A DNA stretch of 64,000 nt, taken from assembly GCA_016707425.1 (NCBI GenBank), contig JADJHU010000006.1, positions 37,006-101,005 on the forward strand, read 5' to 3'. Every line of letters begins with the position of its first letter. The stretch's first letter is position 1. Under the pieces are notes generated by a model. It was not told the origin of the DNA, made no database searches, and saw nothing but the letters and a program-made list of their open reading frames with translations. The position numbers and the translations under genes are program-made. Of this stretch, positions 9,331-19,665 are shown piece after piece. Source of the stretch: Gammaproteobacteria bacterium (lineage in GTDB: Bacteria > Pseudomonadota > Gammaproteobacteria > Steroidobacterales > Steroidobacteraceae).

Positions 9331-10173
9331 TCAGTGCAGCCCGGAGAGGCCGAGGTAGCGGTCGACGATCTCGCGACCGAAGAGCAGCACGATCCAGCCC
9401 GCGGCTGCGAGGAAGGGGCCGAAGGGAATCGGTGTGCTGCGGTCGCGGCCCTGCAGGATGATCATCGCGATCCCGGTCACGGCCCCGACCGCTGCGGCGC
9501 CGAGCACGATCGGCAGGAGCATCTGCCAGCCGAGCCAGGCGCCGAGTGCAGCGAGCAGCTTGAAGTCCCCGTAGCCCATGCCCTCCTTGCCCGTCAGGAG
9601 CCGGAACACATGGTAGACGCTCCAGAGGCTGAGATAGCCCCGCGGCCGCCTTCGGTGACACTCGAGCGCATCCACCGGTACGGTAGAGATCACCGGCACC
9701 GAGCCACTGAGGCTCACGAGGAGTCCCAGCCAGAGGAGCGGCAGGGTCAGATCGTCGGGCAACAGCTGGTGGTCGAGGTCGATGAAGGCGAGGGCCACGA
9801 GAAACCAGGTGAGGACGAGCCCGGCGAGCGCCGGCCAGCCATAGCCGAACTTCCAGGCCACTGCCGCCGAGAGGCACGCGGTGAGGAGCTCCACCAGGGG
9901 GTAACGGGCGCCGATCGGAGCACCACAGGAGGCGCAGCGACCGCGGAGCAGGAGCCAGCTCAGGACCGGGATGTTGTGGATCGCCCGGATCGGCGTCTTG
10001 CAGGCCCGGCAGGTCGAGCGTGGGCGGACGAGATCGAATCGTTCGGCGGGTGCGGCCGGCGTGCCACCCTCCAGTTCCTCGGCCTGCCGGCGCCACTGGC
10101 GGTCGAGCATCACCGGCATGCGGTAGATGACCACGTTCAGGAAGCTGCCGACGAGCAGCCCCAGGATGAACAC
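9331..10173 (-). CDS. pilD: type IV prepilin peptidase / N-methyltransferase PilD
   Basis: PilD cleaves prepilin leaders and methylates the new N-terminal phenylalanine at the inner membrane. It has the zinc-binding pair CRACK and CASCG (about residues 57 and 79), the catalytic aspartates in FIDLDHQ and GYGDFK, and several hydrophobic helices. The GTG at 10173 gives 280 residues, but the frame stays open about 16 codons further (TTPALFAGA), so the true start may be nearer 10,221 beside the pilC stop. The segment ECHRRRPR before GYLSLW is out of character for the family and may be a short out-of-frame stretch. Confidence 0.92.
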   Translation of the reverse strand: MFILGLLVGSFLNVVIYRMPVMLDRQWRRQAEELEGGTPAAPAERFDLVRPRSTCRACKTPIRAIHNIPVLSWLLLRGRCASCGAPIGARYPLVELLTACLSAAVAWKFGYGWPALAGLVLTWFLVALAFIDLDHQLLPDDLTLPLLWLGLLVSLSGSVPVISTVPVDALECHRRRPRGYLSLWSVYHVFRLLTGKEGMGYGDFKLLAALGAWLGWQMLLPIVLGAAAVGAVTGIAMIILQGRDRSTPIPFGPFLAAAGWIVLLFGREIVDRYLGLSGLH

Positions 10174-10217
10174 CGCCCCGGCGAAGAGCGCCGGTGTGGT
10201 CGCGAGCGAGGCGAGGA

Positions 10218-11453
10218 TCAGACGACCGAGCCCAGCTTGAAGATCGGCAGGTACATGGCGACCACCAGGCCGCCGACCAGCACCCCGAGGATGGCCATGA
10301 TCAGTGGTTCGAGGAGGCTCGACATGCTGTCCACGGCGTTGTCCACGTCCTGCTCGAAGAAGGTGGCGACCTTGCCCGACATCTCATCGAGTGCGCCCGA
10401 CTCCTCGCCCACGGCGATCATCTGGATCACCATGTTCGGGAAGAGTCCCGTCCCCTCCATGGCCCGCTGCAGGCGCTGCCCCGTGGCCACCTCGTCCTTA
10501 ATCTGGAGGGTCGCCTTCTCGTACACCGAGTTGCCCGTCGCCCCGGCCACTGAGACGAGCGCCTCGACCAGCGGCACGCCGGCCGCGAACATGGTGGAGA
10601 GCGTCCGGGCGAAGCGGGCCACTGCGGCCTTGTTCAGGATCGGGCCGATGATCGGCAGCCGGAGCATGATGCGGTCCAGCAGGTCGCGCATCGCCCGCGA
10701 GCGCTTCTTGAAGTAGACGAAGGCGTAGCCGGCTGCACCGGCCGCCAGTGCCAGGAAGATGCCCTGGGACTGCACGAACTTCGACAGGTTGATGACGAAC
10801 TGCGTGAAGGCCGGCAGGTCCGCGCCAAAGCCCTTGAAGAGCGACTCGAACTGCGGAATCACGAATACCAGCAGGATGATGGTCACGATCACGGCGACCG
10901 CGAGCACCGCGGCCGGATAGAAGAGTGCCTTCTTGACCTTCTTCTTGAGTGCCTCGGTCTTCTCCTTGTAGGTCGCGATCTTGTCGAGCAGCGATTCGAG
11001 CGCACCGGCCTGCTCGCCGGCCTCGACCAGGTTCACGAACAGGTCGTCGAAATACAGCGGCCGCTTGGCCAGCGCCTCGTGCAGCGAGATGCCGCCTTCC
11101 ACGTCGGCCTTGATGTCGAGGATCAGCTTCTGCATCGAGGGCTTCTCGTGTCCGTTGCCCACGATCTCGAAAGACTGGACGAGGGGAATGCCGGCGGCGA
11201 GCATGGTCGCGAGCTGACGGCTGAAGATCGCGATGTCCTCAGGCCTGACCTTGCCTCCCGTCTTGAACGCGGCCGACTGCCTGCGCACGCGCTGCGGTAC
11301 GATCCCCTGGCGGCGGAGATCCGCCCGCAGGGCCTGCTCATCCGGGGCGAGACTTCGGCCCTTCACGCGCTGGCCGCGCTTGTCCATGCCCACCCAGGCG
11401 AAGGGAATGTCGCGCCTGACTGTCCTGGCGGTTGCTGTCGCTGCCTGTGCCAT
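10218..11453 (-). CDS. pilC: type IV pilus inner-membrane platform protein PilC
   Basis: PilC is the polytopic platform on which the PilB and PilT motors act. The 411-residue product has two GspF domains, each opening with a similar motif (FSRQLATMLAAGIPL near residue 78 and FARTLSTMFAAGVPL near residue 285), and three hydrophobic segments. It lies 21 bases downstream of pilB. Confidence 0.95.
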   Translation of the reverse strand: MAQAATATARTVRRDIPFAWVGMDKRGQRVKGRSLAPDEQALRADLRRQGIVPQRVRRQSAAFKTGGKVRPEDIAIFSRQLATMLAAGIPLVQSFEIVGNGHEKPSMQKLILDIKADVEGGISLHEALAKRPLYFDDLFVNLVEAGEQAGALESLLDKIATYKEKTEALKKKVKKALFYPAAVLAVAVIVTIILLVFVIPQFESLFKGFGADLPAFTQFVINLSKFVQSQGIFLALAAGAAGYAFVYFKKRSRAMRDLLDRIMLRLPIIGPILNKAAVARFARTLSTMFAAGVPLVEALVSVAGATGNSVYEKATLQIKDEVATGQRLQRAMEGTGLFPNMVIQMIAVGEESGALDEMSGKVATFFEQDVDNAVDSMSSLLEPLIMAILGVLVGGLVVAMYLPIFKLGSVV

Positions 11454-11474
11454 GTCTTACCGTCCCTCAGCGTC

Positions 11475-13220
11475 TCAGTCGATCGTGACGCTGTTGATTT
11501 CCTCGATGCTGGTCACGCCCTGTCTGATCTTCTCGAGGCCCGAGCGGCGCAGATCCCAGACCCCCGCCTCGCGCGCGGCATCGGCGATCTCGATGGCGCT
11601 GCCGCCGGCCATGATGATGCGGCCAATGTTCTCCGTCACGGGCAGGACCTGATAGATGCCGACCCGGCCCTTGTAGCCTTCGGTGCAGTTCGCGCAGCCC
11701 TTGGGTCCGTAGACCTTGATGCCCGCCGCGACGTCGGCCTCCGCAAAGCCCTCTTTGCGCAGGGCCTCGGCCGGGACGTCGAACAGTGTCTTGCACTGCG
11801 AGCACAGCCGGCGTGCGAGCCGCTGGGCAATGATCAGGCTCACCGAGGTGGCGATCGCGTAGGGCTTGACGCCCATGTCCACGAGGCGCGTGAGGGTTTG
11901 TGGTGCGTCGTTGGTGTGCAGCGTCGAGAGCACGAGGTGCCCGGTCTGCGCTGCCTTGATGGCGATCTCGGCGGTCTCGAGGTCGCGGACTTCGCCCACC
12001 ATCACGACGTCCGGGTCCTGGCGGAGAAACGCGCGCAGTGCCGCGGCGAACGTCAGGCCGACCTTCGGGTTCACATTGACCTGGTTGACACCGGGCAGGT
12101 TGATTTCCGCCGGGTCCTCGGCGGTCGAGATGTTCGTGTCCTCACGGTTGAGGATGTTGAGCCCCGTGTAGAGCGAGACGGTCTTGCCGCTGCCCGTGGG
12201 CCCCGTGACCAGGATCATGCCCTGCGGCTTGGCGAGGTACTTGAGGTAGAGCTCTTTCTGGAACGGCTCGTAGCCGAGCGCATCGATGCCAAGCATCGCC
12301 TGGGAGGGATCCAGGATGCGCAGCACGATTTTCTCGCCGAAGAGAGTCGGGCAGGTGCTGACGCGGAAGTCGATGGCCCGCGTCTTCGAGAGTCGCATCT
12401 TGATGCGGCCGTCCTGCGGGACCCGCCGCTCGGCGATGTCGAGGCGCGACATGACCTTCAGGCGCGCGGAGAGTTTCGGTGCGAGCGCCACCGGCGGCTG
12501 TGCGATCTCCCGCAGCACGCCGTCCATGCGGAAGCGCACGCGGTAGGTCCTTTCGTAGGGTTCGAAGTGGATGTCGGAAGCGCCCTTGCGGATCGCGTCC
12601 AGCATCAGCTTGTTGACGAAGCGCACGATCGGTGCATCTTCGATGTCATCGCGCGCGACGGCATCGTCGAGTTCTTCTTCGCCGCCAGAGATCTCGAGCC
12701 CCTCGAGATCGACGCCCTCGTCGCCGCCCAGGTCCGGCATCTGGGTGTCGGTCTGCTCGATTGCCTTGTCGATGGCCGCCTGGAGCTTGTCGTCCTCGAC
12801 GACCACGGTGTCCACGGTCATCCCGGTCGCGAACTTGATCTCGTCCACGGCGTGCAGGCTGGTGGGATCAGCCACCGCGAGGAAGAGCCTCCGGCCGCGA
12901 CGGAACACCGGCAGCACGCGGTGCTTGCCCAGGAGCTTGTCAGTGACGAGCCGGACCGTGTCGAGATCGAGCTGCACACAGTCGAGATCGAGCAGCGGCA
13001 CGCCGAACTCGGAGGCCGCGGCGATCGCGATGTCACGCGCCTGGGCTGCGCCGCTCGAGACCAGCTGCGTGACGACGTTGCTCTTGCGCTCCCGGGCGGC
13101 GCTCAGCGCGTCCAGCATCGTGGGCTCGTCCACGAGTCCGTCCTGGACGAGCCGCTGCGGCAGCCCGCCAAGGCCTGAGTGCGGCGAGCCGCCGAATGCC
13201 AGGGAAGCGTTATCGTTCAT
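11475..13220 (-). CDS. pilB: type IV pilus assembly ATPase PilB
   Basis: PilB is the cytoplasmic hexameric ATPase that powers pilus extension. The 581-residue product has an N-terminal MshEN-type region, Walker A GPTGSGKT near residue 340, an Asp box around STAEDPAEI, a Walker B region near MVGEVRDLETAEIA, and a zinc tetracysteine motif (CSQC and CANC) near the C-terminus. It begins about 200 bases beyond the pilA terminator, so it probably has its own promoter, though I do not see a clear one. Confidence 0.95.
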   Translation of the reverse strand: MNDNASLAFGGSPHSGLGGLPQRLVQDGLVDEPTMLDALSAARERKSNVVTQLVSSGAAQARDIAIAAASEFGVPLLDLDCVQLDLDTVRLVTDKLLGKHRVLPVFRRGRRLFLAVADPTSLHAVDEIKFATGMTVDTVVVEDDKLQAAIDKAIEQTDTQMPDLGGDEGVDLEGLEISGGEEELDDAVARDDIEDAPIVRFVNKLMLDAIRKGASDIHFEPYERTYRVRFRMDGVLREIAQPPVALAPKLSARLKVMSRLDIAERRVPQDGRIKMRLSKTRAIDFRVSTCPTLFGEKIVLRILDPSQAMLGIDALGYEPFQKELYLKYLAKPQGMILVTGPTGSGKTVSLYTGLNILNREDTNISTAEDPAEINLPGVNQVNVNPKVGLTFAAALRAFLRQDPDVVMVGEVRDLETAEIAIKAAQTGHLVLSTLHTNDAPQTLTRLVDMGVKPYAIATSVSLIIAQRLARRLCSQCKTLFDVPAEALRKEGFAEADVAAGIKVYGPKGCANCTEGYKGRVGIYQVLPVTENIGRIIMAGGSAIEIADAAREAGVWDLRRSGLEKIRQGVTSIEEINSVTID

Positions 13221-13358
13221 TCGGGCGTAACAAGCTGGGAGCGACCTTGAGACATAGTCTACCGGACCCCGGACGGGCGATCAGCGCAATTGTCAAATAT
13301 CGCTAGATGCTGGCACAGGGGCCGCTGCGCACTGCGTGATTCGGCTCCCAGAAAAGAC

Positions 13359-13383
13359 GAAGCCCCTCGCGGGGAGGGGCTTC
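13359..13383 (-). terminator. intrinsic terminator of pilA
   Basis: GAAGCCCCTC (13359-13368) and GAGGGGCTTC (13374-13383) form a perfect 10-bp stem with a five-base loop. On the minus strand the stem is followed by TCTTTTC. It lies 35 bases past the pilA stop and would separate the abundant pilA message from pilB. Confidence 0.8.
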
Positions 13384-13417
13384 GCCGGATCATCAGGTCT
13401 GACCTGGATTGCCGGGA

Positions 13418-13900
13418 TCAGGTACGGCAATCGTTCGGCAGGTACTTGTTGGCAACGGTCGTCGCATCAGCCGGCGGCGCTGTGCCCAGACCGCCCGGTG
13501 CCGCGCGTCGGCCACAGACCCACACCAGGTCGCCATTGACGTTGAGACCCGGGCGGAGAGACAGGATCTGACCCGCGAGGTTCGCCGCGTTCGCCTGGTT
13601 GCCGTAGGTGATGTCGATGCGGCCGGTGTTCTGCACCGCGATCTGCGTCACGTACTTGCCCGACTTGTCGGTGACGGCGCCGATGCCGAGATCCGTAATC
13701 GCCGTGGGCCACGTGCCGCGGTTCGCGCGGAACTCGGCAATGCCCGCTTTGAGATCGCTGGCGAGGTTCAGCCCCTCGGTGACCTGCGAGCGGATCGTGT
13801 AGTCCTGATACGCCGGGATCGCGATCGCGGCGAGGATGCCGATGATCGCCACGACGATCATCAGTTCGATGAGGGTGAAACCCTTCTGGACGGCTTTCAT
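13418..13900 (-). CDS. pilA: type IV major pilin PilA
   Basis: This is the structural pilin. The 160-residue prepilin has a short basic leader MKAVQKG, the cleavage/methylation point before FTLIELMIVVAIIGILAAI, and a C-terminal pair of cysteines (WVCG and NDCRT) that would close the disulfide D-region. A strong ribosome site AAGGAG precedes the ATG. A sigma-54 promoter lies upstream, and the sigma-54 activator pilR and sensor pilS are the next genes. Confidence 0.95.
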   Translation of the reverse strand: MKAVQKGFTLIELMIVVAIIGILAAIAIPAYQDYTIRSQVTEGLNLASDLKAGIAEFRANRGTWPTAITDLGIGAVTDKSGKYVTQIAVQNTGRIDITYGNQANAANLAGQILSLRPGLNVNGDLVWVCGRRAAPGGLGTAPPADATTVANKYLPNDCRT

Positions 13901-14219
13901 TGAGTGAACTCCTTGGAGGCTGAAATCTGGTATGCAATCGATGCGGCGAGGAGCGCCGGCACCGGGGAGTCTGCAATGGTCGTGCCAGGTGAGCGCAATG
14001 TGCCTAAGTCACGGATCCGCAAAGAGTTGGCGCGCCGCCTGGCGCGTGTGACGATGCCCCGGACGGAACTGTCGCTGAGCGCCGACGTCGGTTTGCGTCA
14101 TTTCCTGACGCGCTACGTCACCTGCTCCGCAGCGCCCCAGGCGAGGTGCCCGATCCTCTGCACCGAGGATCTGCAGGATGGGCTCCCGATCGACCGGCGG
14201 ACCGTCGGCAACCCCTGCG
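13901..14219. other. intergenic region between pilR and pilA
   Basis: This 319-base gap contains the sigma-54 promoter and the pilA leader on the pilA side. The remaining part toward pilR holds no gene I can support; PilR binding sites would be expected upstream of the promoter, but I cannot define them by eye. Confidence 0.5.
13973..13987 (-). promoter_or_regulatory. sigma-54 promoter of pilA
   Basis: On the minus strand the bases read TGGCACGACCATTGC, an exact match to the sigma-54 consensus TGGCACG-N4-TTGC. Transcription would start near 13,961, giving a leader of about 60 bases before pilA. The adjacent PilR is a sigma-54-dependent activator, so regulation by PilS/PilR is strongly suggested. 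Confidence 0.88.
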
Positions 14220-15581
14220 CTACTCGATCCCGAGCTTCCTGATCCGGTAGCGCAGCGCCCGGAACGATACGCCGAGGAGCTTCGCTGCTGCGGTCTTGTT
14301 GTAGCGGGTCTGCTCGAGTGCACGCACGATCGCGTCGCGCTCCGTGTTCTCGAGGCGGTTGACGAGCCCGGCCCCGGCCGCGTCGGCCGGAGCGGCGCCG
14401 GCGTTCGCGCCCGCGGTCGCCTCCGGCAAGTGGAAGCCGCTGCGCAGCCTGATGTGCGCGGGTTCGATCGCCCTGCCCGTGCAGAGCGTGAGCGCCCGCT
14501 CGAGCACGTTCTCGAGCTCACGCACGTTGCCGGGGAAAGGATAGTGCTGCAGGGCCTGCATCGCCGCTGGCCCGATCTCCGGGGGCTCGAGGCGTGCGCG
14601 ATACGCGAGGCGCGCGAGGATCGTGGTGGCGAGCACGGGAATGTCCTCCACCCGCTCGCGCAGGGAAGGCACGCGCAGCTCGATGACATTGATCCGGTAG
14701 TAGAGGTCCTCGCGGAAGCGGCCCTCGGCCACCAGCTCCGCGAGATGGCGATGCGTGGCCGAGAGCACGCGCACGTCTGCGGGCTCCTCGCGCGCCTCGC
14801 CGATGGGGCGCACGGTCTTCTCCTGGATCACACGCAGCAGCTTCACCTGCATGTGCAGGGGAAGATCGGCGACCTCGTCCAGGAAGAGTGTGCCGCCCTC
14901 GGCCGACTGCACCAGGCCCTTCTTGTCGGCAATCGCACCGGTGAAGCTGCCGCGGCGGTGGCCGAAGAACTCGCTTTCCATGAGTTCGGTCGGGATGGCT
15001 CCGCAGTTCACGGGAACGAAGGGGCCGTCGGTCCGCGGCCCGGAGTCGTGAATGAGGCGGGCAACCAGCTCCTTCCCGGTGCCGGACTCCCCCGAGATGT
15101 GCACGGGTGCCTGGCTGCGGGCGACGCGTGCGATCATCTCGCGCAGCTCCCGCATGGCAGCCGATTCCCCCAACAGGCGCGGGGCATGGCTGCTCGTTTC
15201 GCCGCCGCTGCGCCCGGCGAGGCGGATGGCGCTCGAGACGAGCTTCCGCAGATTGCCGAGGTCGAGCGGCTTGGACACGAAGTCGAAGGCCCCCACCTTG
15301 AGGGCGCGTACGGCGGATTCCACATTGCCGTGGGCCGTGATCACTGCGCAGGGCACCTTGGCGTGATGGCGCTGGATCCATTCGACCAGATCGAGCCCGT
15401 CGCCATCCGGCAGACGCATGTCGGTAAGGCAGAGATCGAAATGCTGGCTGTCGAGCAGCCGCTGTGCCGTGGCGACATCGGCCGCGGAGCGTGTCTCGAG
15501 GTTCATGCGCTCGAGAGTCAGACTCACCAGTTCGACGAGGTCGGGCTCGTCGTCCACGACGAGAACGGTGGGTTTGGGCAT
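14220..15581 (-). CDS. pilR: sigma-54-dependent response regulator PilR
   Basis: PilR activates pilA transcription with RpoN. From ATG 15581 the product has a receiver domain with the phosphoacceptor Asp near residue 54 (LTDMRLPDGD), an AAA+ domain with Walker A GESGTGKE, the sigma-54 contact loop GSFTGA, and a C-terminal Fis-type helix-turn-helix (KTAAAKLLGVSFRALRYRI). The ATG at 15581 is favoured over a GTG three codons upstream because the receiver domain normally begins MxKPTVLVVDDE. It lies 45 bases after pilS. Confidence 0.95.
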   Translation of the reverse strand: MPKPTVLVVDDEPDLVELVSLTLERMNLETRSAADVATAQRLLDSQHFDLCLTDMRLPDGDGLDLVEWIQRHHAKVPCAVITAHGNVESAVRALKVGAFDFVSKPLDLGNLRKLVSSAIRLAGRSGGETSSHAPRLLGESAAMRELREMIARVARSQAPVHISGESGTGKELVARLIHDSGPRTDGPFVPVNCGAIPTELMESEFFGHRRGSFTGAIADKKGLVQSAEGGTLFLDEVADLPLHMQVKLLRVIQEKTVRPIGEAREEPADVRVLSATHRHLAELVAEGRFREDLYYRINVIELRVPSLRERVEDIPVLATTILARLAYRARLEPPEIGPAAMQALQHYPFPGNVRELENVLERALTLCTGRAIEPAHIRLRSGFHLPEATAGANAGAAPADAAGAGLVNRLENTERDAIVRALEQTRYNKTAAAKLLGVSFRALRYRIRKLGIE

Positions 15582-15626
15582 GGGGCGCACTCTATCCTGC
15601 GGCCGCGCGGTGCCGAGATCGATGGA

Positions 15627-17252
15627 TCACAGTTCCCAGCGCCGGGGGTCCGCGAACACGAGGCGAAAGAGGCTGCCGCCACCGGCACCGGGCTCGTAGA
15701 GCAGGGTGGCGCCGTTCGCCTGTGCGAGTTCGCGCGCGAGGAACAGGCCGAGTCCCGTGCCACCCCGCACACCGGTGAAGAATGGCTCGAAGATCCGCTC
15801 CGCCAGTTCCGGCGGAATGCCCTCTCCCGGATCGGTCACCTCGACGCAGGGTCGACCATGCGGGGCGAGCCGGGCCGCGCGGAGCGCCACCACGCCCTCG
15901 GGCGCTCCGTGCAGACCATGTCTCACGGCGTTCTCGCAGAGGTTCCAGAGTACCTGGCGCAGCTGCCCGGGGTCGACGCTGACTTCGAGTCCGTCGGTGG
16001 GTACATCGAGGGTCAGGCGCCCGGGCGGCCACTGCATCGTCTGGCAGAACTCCTCCCGGAAATCGCCGAGCCAGGGTCCGAGCTCGAGACGCTCGAGGTG
16101 CGACGGCTCCCGCCGCGACATCTGCAGGATATTGTCGATGATGCCGCTCACCCGGTCGGCATTCGAGCGGATGATGGCGGTGAGCCGCCGGTCGTCGGGT
16201 CCGAGGGCCGCAGACTCGGCGAGGAGCTGGCTCGCGTGGCTCATCGCGCCGACGGGGTTGCGGATCTCGTGGGCAATGCTCGCCGAGAGGCGCCCCAGGG
16301 AGGCGAGCTTCGACTGCTGCACTTTCCCGGCGAGCAGCGCCGTGTCTTCGAGGAACACCAGCACAGGCCCCGGCCTGTCGTTGCCGAGAGAGGCAAAATG
16401 CGGCTGGATCAGCCGCGCCCCGTCCGCGCCAGTGAAGCTGCGGGTGGCATCCGGTGGAGCGCCCGGACTCTGGCGCCACAGCGACAGCAGGTAAAGCAGC
16501 TTCGGCGACGCCTCGCCGAGCAGTGAGCCGGTGCGGATCGGGCGCGCGCTGAGCATCTGCGCGGCCGATTCGTTGATGAGGCGGATGCGGTCCTCGGGAT
16601 CGATCACGAGAATACTCTCACGCAGGTGCTGCACGATGTACTGCGAGAGCTCCGCGAGATCGGCGAGATCGACCTCCTGGCGCTCGACCAGCGCCTCACT
16701 CTCGCGGAGGCGGCTGGCGACGGGCCAGACGAGCAGCACCACGAGGAACACCACGACGCCAAGTACCCCCGCAGCCGGGTAGTCGGTCGCGGACGCCATG
16801 TGCTGCAGGTGCGCGGCCACCTGCTGCGTGAGCAGCGCCAGAGCCCCGAGTGCCGCGAGCAGGAAGGCGTCGCGGCCGCCGACGAGCAGCGCGATGGCGC
16901 CCACGGGCACGACGAGGAGAATGCCGAGCCCGCTGCCGACGCCGCCGCTCGCGTAGGTGAGGAGGGCGACGGCGAGCGCATCGATCCCCACGTGCGTGAA
17001 GGCGCGCGCGCGCAGGCCCGGCGAGGCGAGGCGCTGTGCGAGCACGAGCCCGACGCCGAGCGAGAAGTACACCACGCAGCTGCCGACGAACAGCCGGGGC
17101 GCGCTGCTGCCGACGGCGGACGTCGGCCCGGTCGCGTAGTGCAGCACGAGCAGCAGCAGCGACACGAGCAGGCGATAGAGATTGACGAGCCCGATGAGCC
17201 GTCGGGCGAGGTCGCCTGGGGCGGTGATCGGGGCGGGAACGGCGGCGGACAT
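15627..17252 (-). CDS. pilS: membrane sensor histidine kinase PilS
   Basis: PilS senses pilin levels in the inner membrane and controls PilR. The 541-residue product has about six N-terminal hydrophobic helices (residues 15-190), a PAS-like region, the H-box SIAHEIRNPVGAMSH near residue 335, and a HATPase domain with NLCENAVRHG, DPGEGIP and GTGLGL. It faces sucC divergently, with about 100 bases between the starts. Confidence 0.94.
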   Translation of the reverse strand: MSAAVPAPITAPGDLARRLIGLVNLYRLLVSLLLLVLHYATGPTSAVGSSAPRLFVGSCVVYFSLGVGLVLAQRLASPGLRARAFTHVGIDALAVALLTYASGGVGSGLGILLVVPVGAIALLVGGRDAFLLAALGALALLTQQVAAHLQHMASATDYPAAGVLGVVVFLVVLLVWPVASRLRESEALVERQEVDLADLAELSQYIVQHLRESILVIDPEDRIRLINESAAQMLSARPIRTGSLLGEASPKLLYLLSLWRQSPGAPPDATRSFTGADGARLIQPHFASLGNDRPGPVLVFLEDTALLAGKVQQSKLASLGRLSASIAHEIRNPVGAMSHASQLLAESAALGPDDRRLTAIIRSNADRVSGIIDNILQMSRREPSHLERLELGPWLGDFREEFCQTMQWPPGRLTLDVPTDGLEVSVDPGQLRQVLWNLCENAVRHGLHGAPEGVVALRAARLAPHGRPCVEVTDPGEGIPPELAERIFEPFFTGVRGGTGLGLFLARELAQANGATLLYEPGAGGGSLFRLVFADPRRWEL

Positions 17253-17354
17253 GGGCTCCTAATCTAGCATCCGGAGCATCGCGGCACTGTGCGCTGGCCT
17301 CGCGCGGCGCTTTGCGCCAGAATTCGCGCTTTCCGCGCGAACCCCAAGGCATCC

Positions 17355-18526
17355 ATGAATCTGCACGAATATCAGGCGAAGGAGGTCTTTCGCTCCTTCG
17401 GCATACCCGTACCGGCCGGACAGGTCGCCGCCACGCCCGAAGAGGCTGCGGCGGCTGCGCAGGCACTCGGCGGTGCTCTCTGGGTCGTCAAGGCCCAGGT
17501 CCACGCCGGTGGACGCGGCAAGGCGGGGGGCGTCAGGCTGGCGCGCGATCCCGAGGCCGTGCGTGCTGCGGCCAGCGAGATGCTCGGCCGGCGGCTGGTC
17601 ACGAAGCAGACCGGTGCCGAGGGCCTGCCGATCGGCAAGGTCTACGTCGAGACCGGGTCCGAGATCGCCCGTGAGATCTATCTCTCGCTCACGCTGAACC
17701 GTGAGCGGGGGCGCATCGCCATCATCGCTTCGGCGGCGGGCGGCATGGACATCGAGGAAGTCGCCGCGAAGACGCCCGAGAAGATCCTCCGCGCCGACGT
17801 GCACCCGGCGGCGGGTCTGCAGCCCTACCAGTGCCGCCGCATCGGCTTCGGCCTGGGTCTCGAGGCGGGCCAGATCGGCGAATTCCAGAAGATCCTCATG
17901 GCGCTCTACCGCCTGTATCTCGAGCGGGACGCCAGTCTCCTCGAGGTGAATCCGCTGATCGTCACGAAGGACGGACGCCTGCTGGCGCTCGATGCCAAGA
18001 TCAACATCGATGCCAATGCGCTCTTCCGCCAGAAGGAGATGGCGGTTTACCGTGATCCGGACCAGGAAGACCCGACGGAGCGCGAGGCGAGCGAGCACGA
18101 CCTCAACTATGTCTCGCTCGACGGTGACATCGCCTGCATGGTGAACGGCGCAGGCCTCGCCATGGCGACCATGGATCTCATCAAGCTGCACGGCGGTGCG
18201 CCGGCCAACTTCCTCGACGTCGGGGGCGGGGCGACGAGCGAGCGCGTGAGCGCGGCCTTCCGCCTCATCCTCTCGAACCCGAAGGTGCGGGCGATCCTCG
18301 TGAACATCTTCGGCGGCATCGTGCGCTGCGACCTGATCGCCGAGGGCGTGATCGATGCCGTGCGCAACGTCGGCGTCGGTGTGCCGGTGGTCGTGCGCCT
18401 GGAGGGCACGAACGCGGACCGGGCGCGCGACATGCTTGCGCAGAGCGGTCTCGCGATCATGGCCGCGACCGATCTCACGGACGCGGCGAAGAAGGTGATT
18501 GCCTCGGCGAAGGGTGGAAAGACAGC

Positions 18527-18530
<4 letters not shown>
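17355..18530 (+). CDS. sucC: succinyl-CoA synthetase beta subunit SucC
   Basis: SucC forms the nucleotide- and succinate-binding half of the TCA-cycle enzyme that makes ATP or GTP from succinyl-CoA. The 391-residue product begins MNLHEYQAKEVF, as in the family, with an ATP-grasp fold (VKAQVHAGGRGKAGGV near residue 45) and a C-terminal CoA-ligase domain (NIFGGIVRCDLIAEG). Its stop overlaps the sucD start as ATGA. Confidence 0.96.
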
Positions 18531-19652
<1,122 letters not shown>

Positions 19653-19665
19653 GGGCGGGCGGCGC

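Noticed and set aside
11079..13178. 699-codon open frame on the plus strand
   Set aside because: Antisense to pilB and part of pilC; same codon-bias artefact.
14178..16526. 782-codon open frame on the plus strand
   Set aside because: Antisense to pilR and pilS, whose motifs are complete; the antisense product has no recognisable domain.
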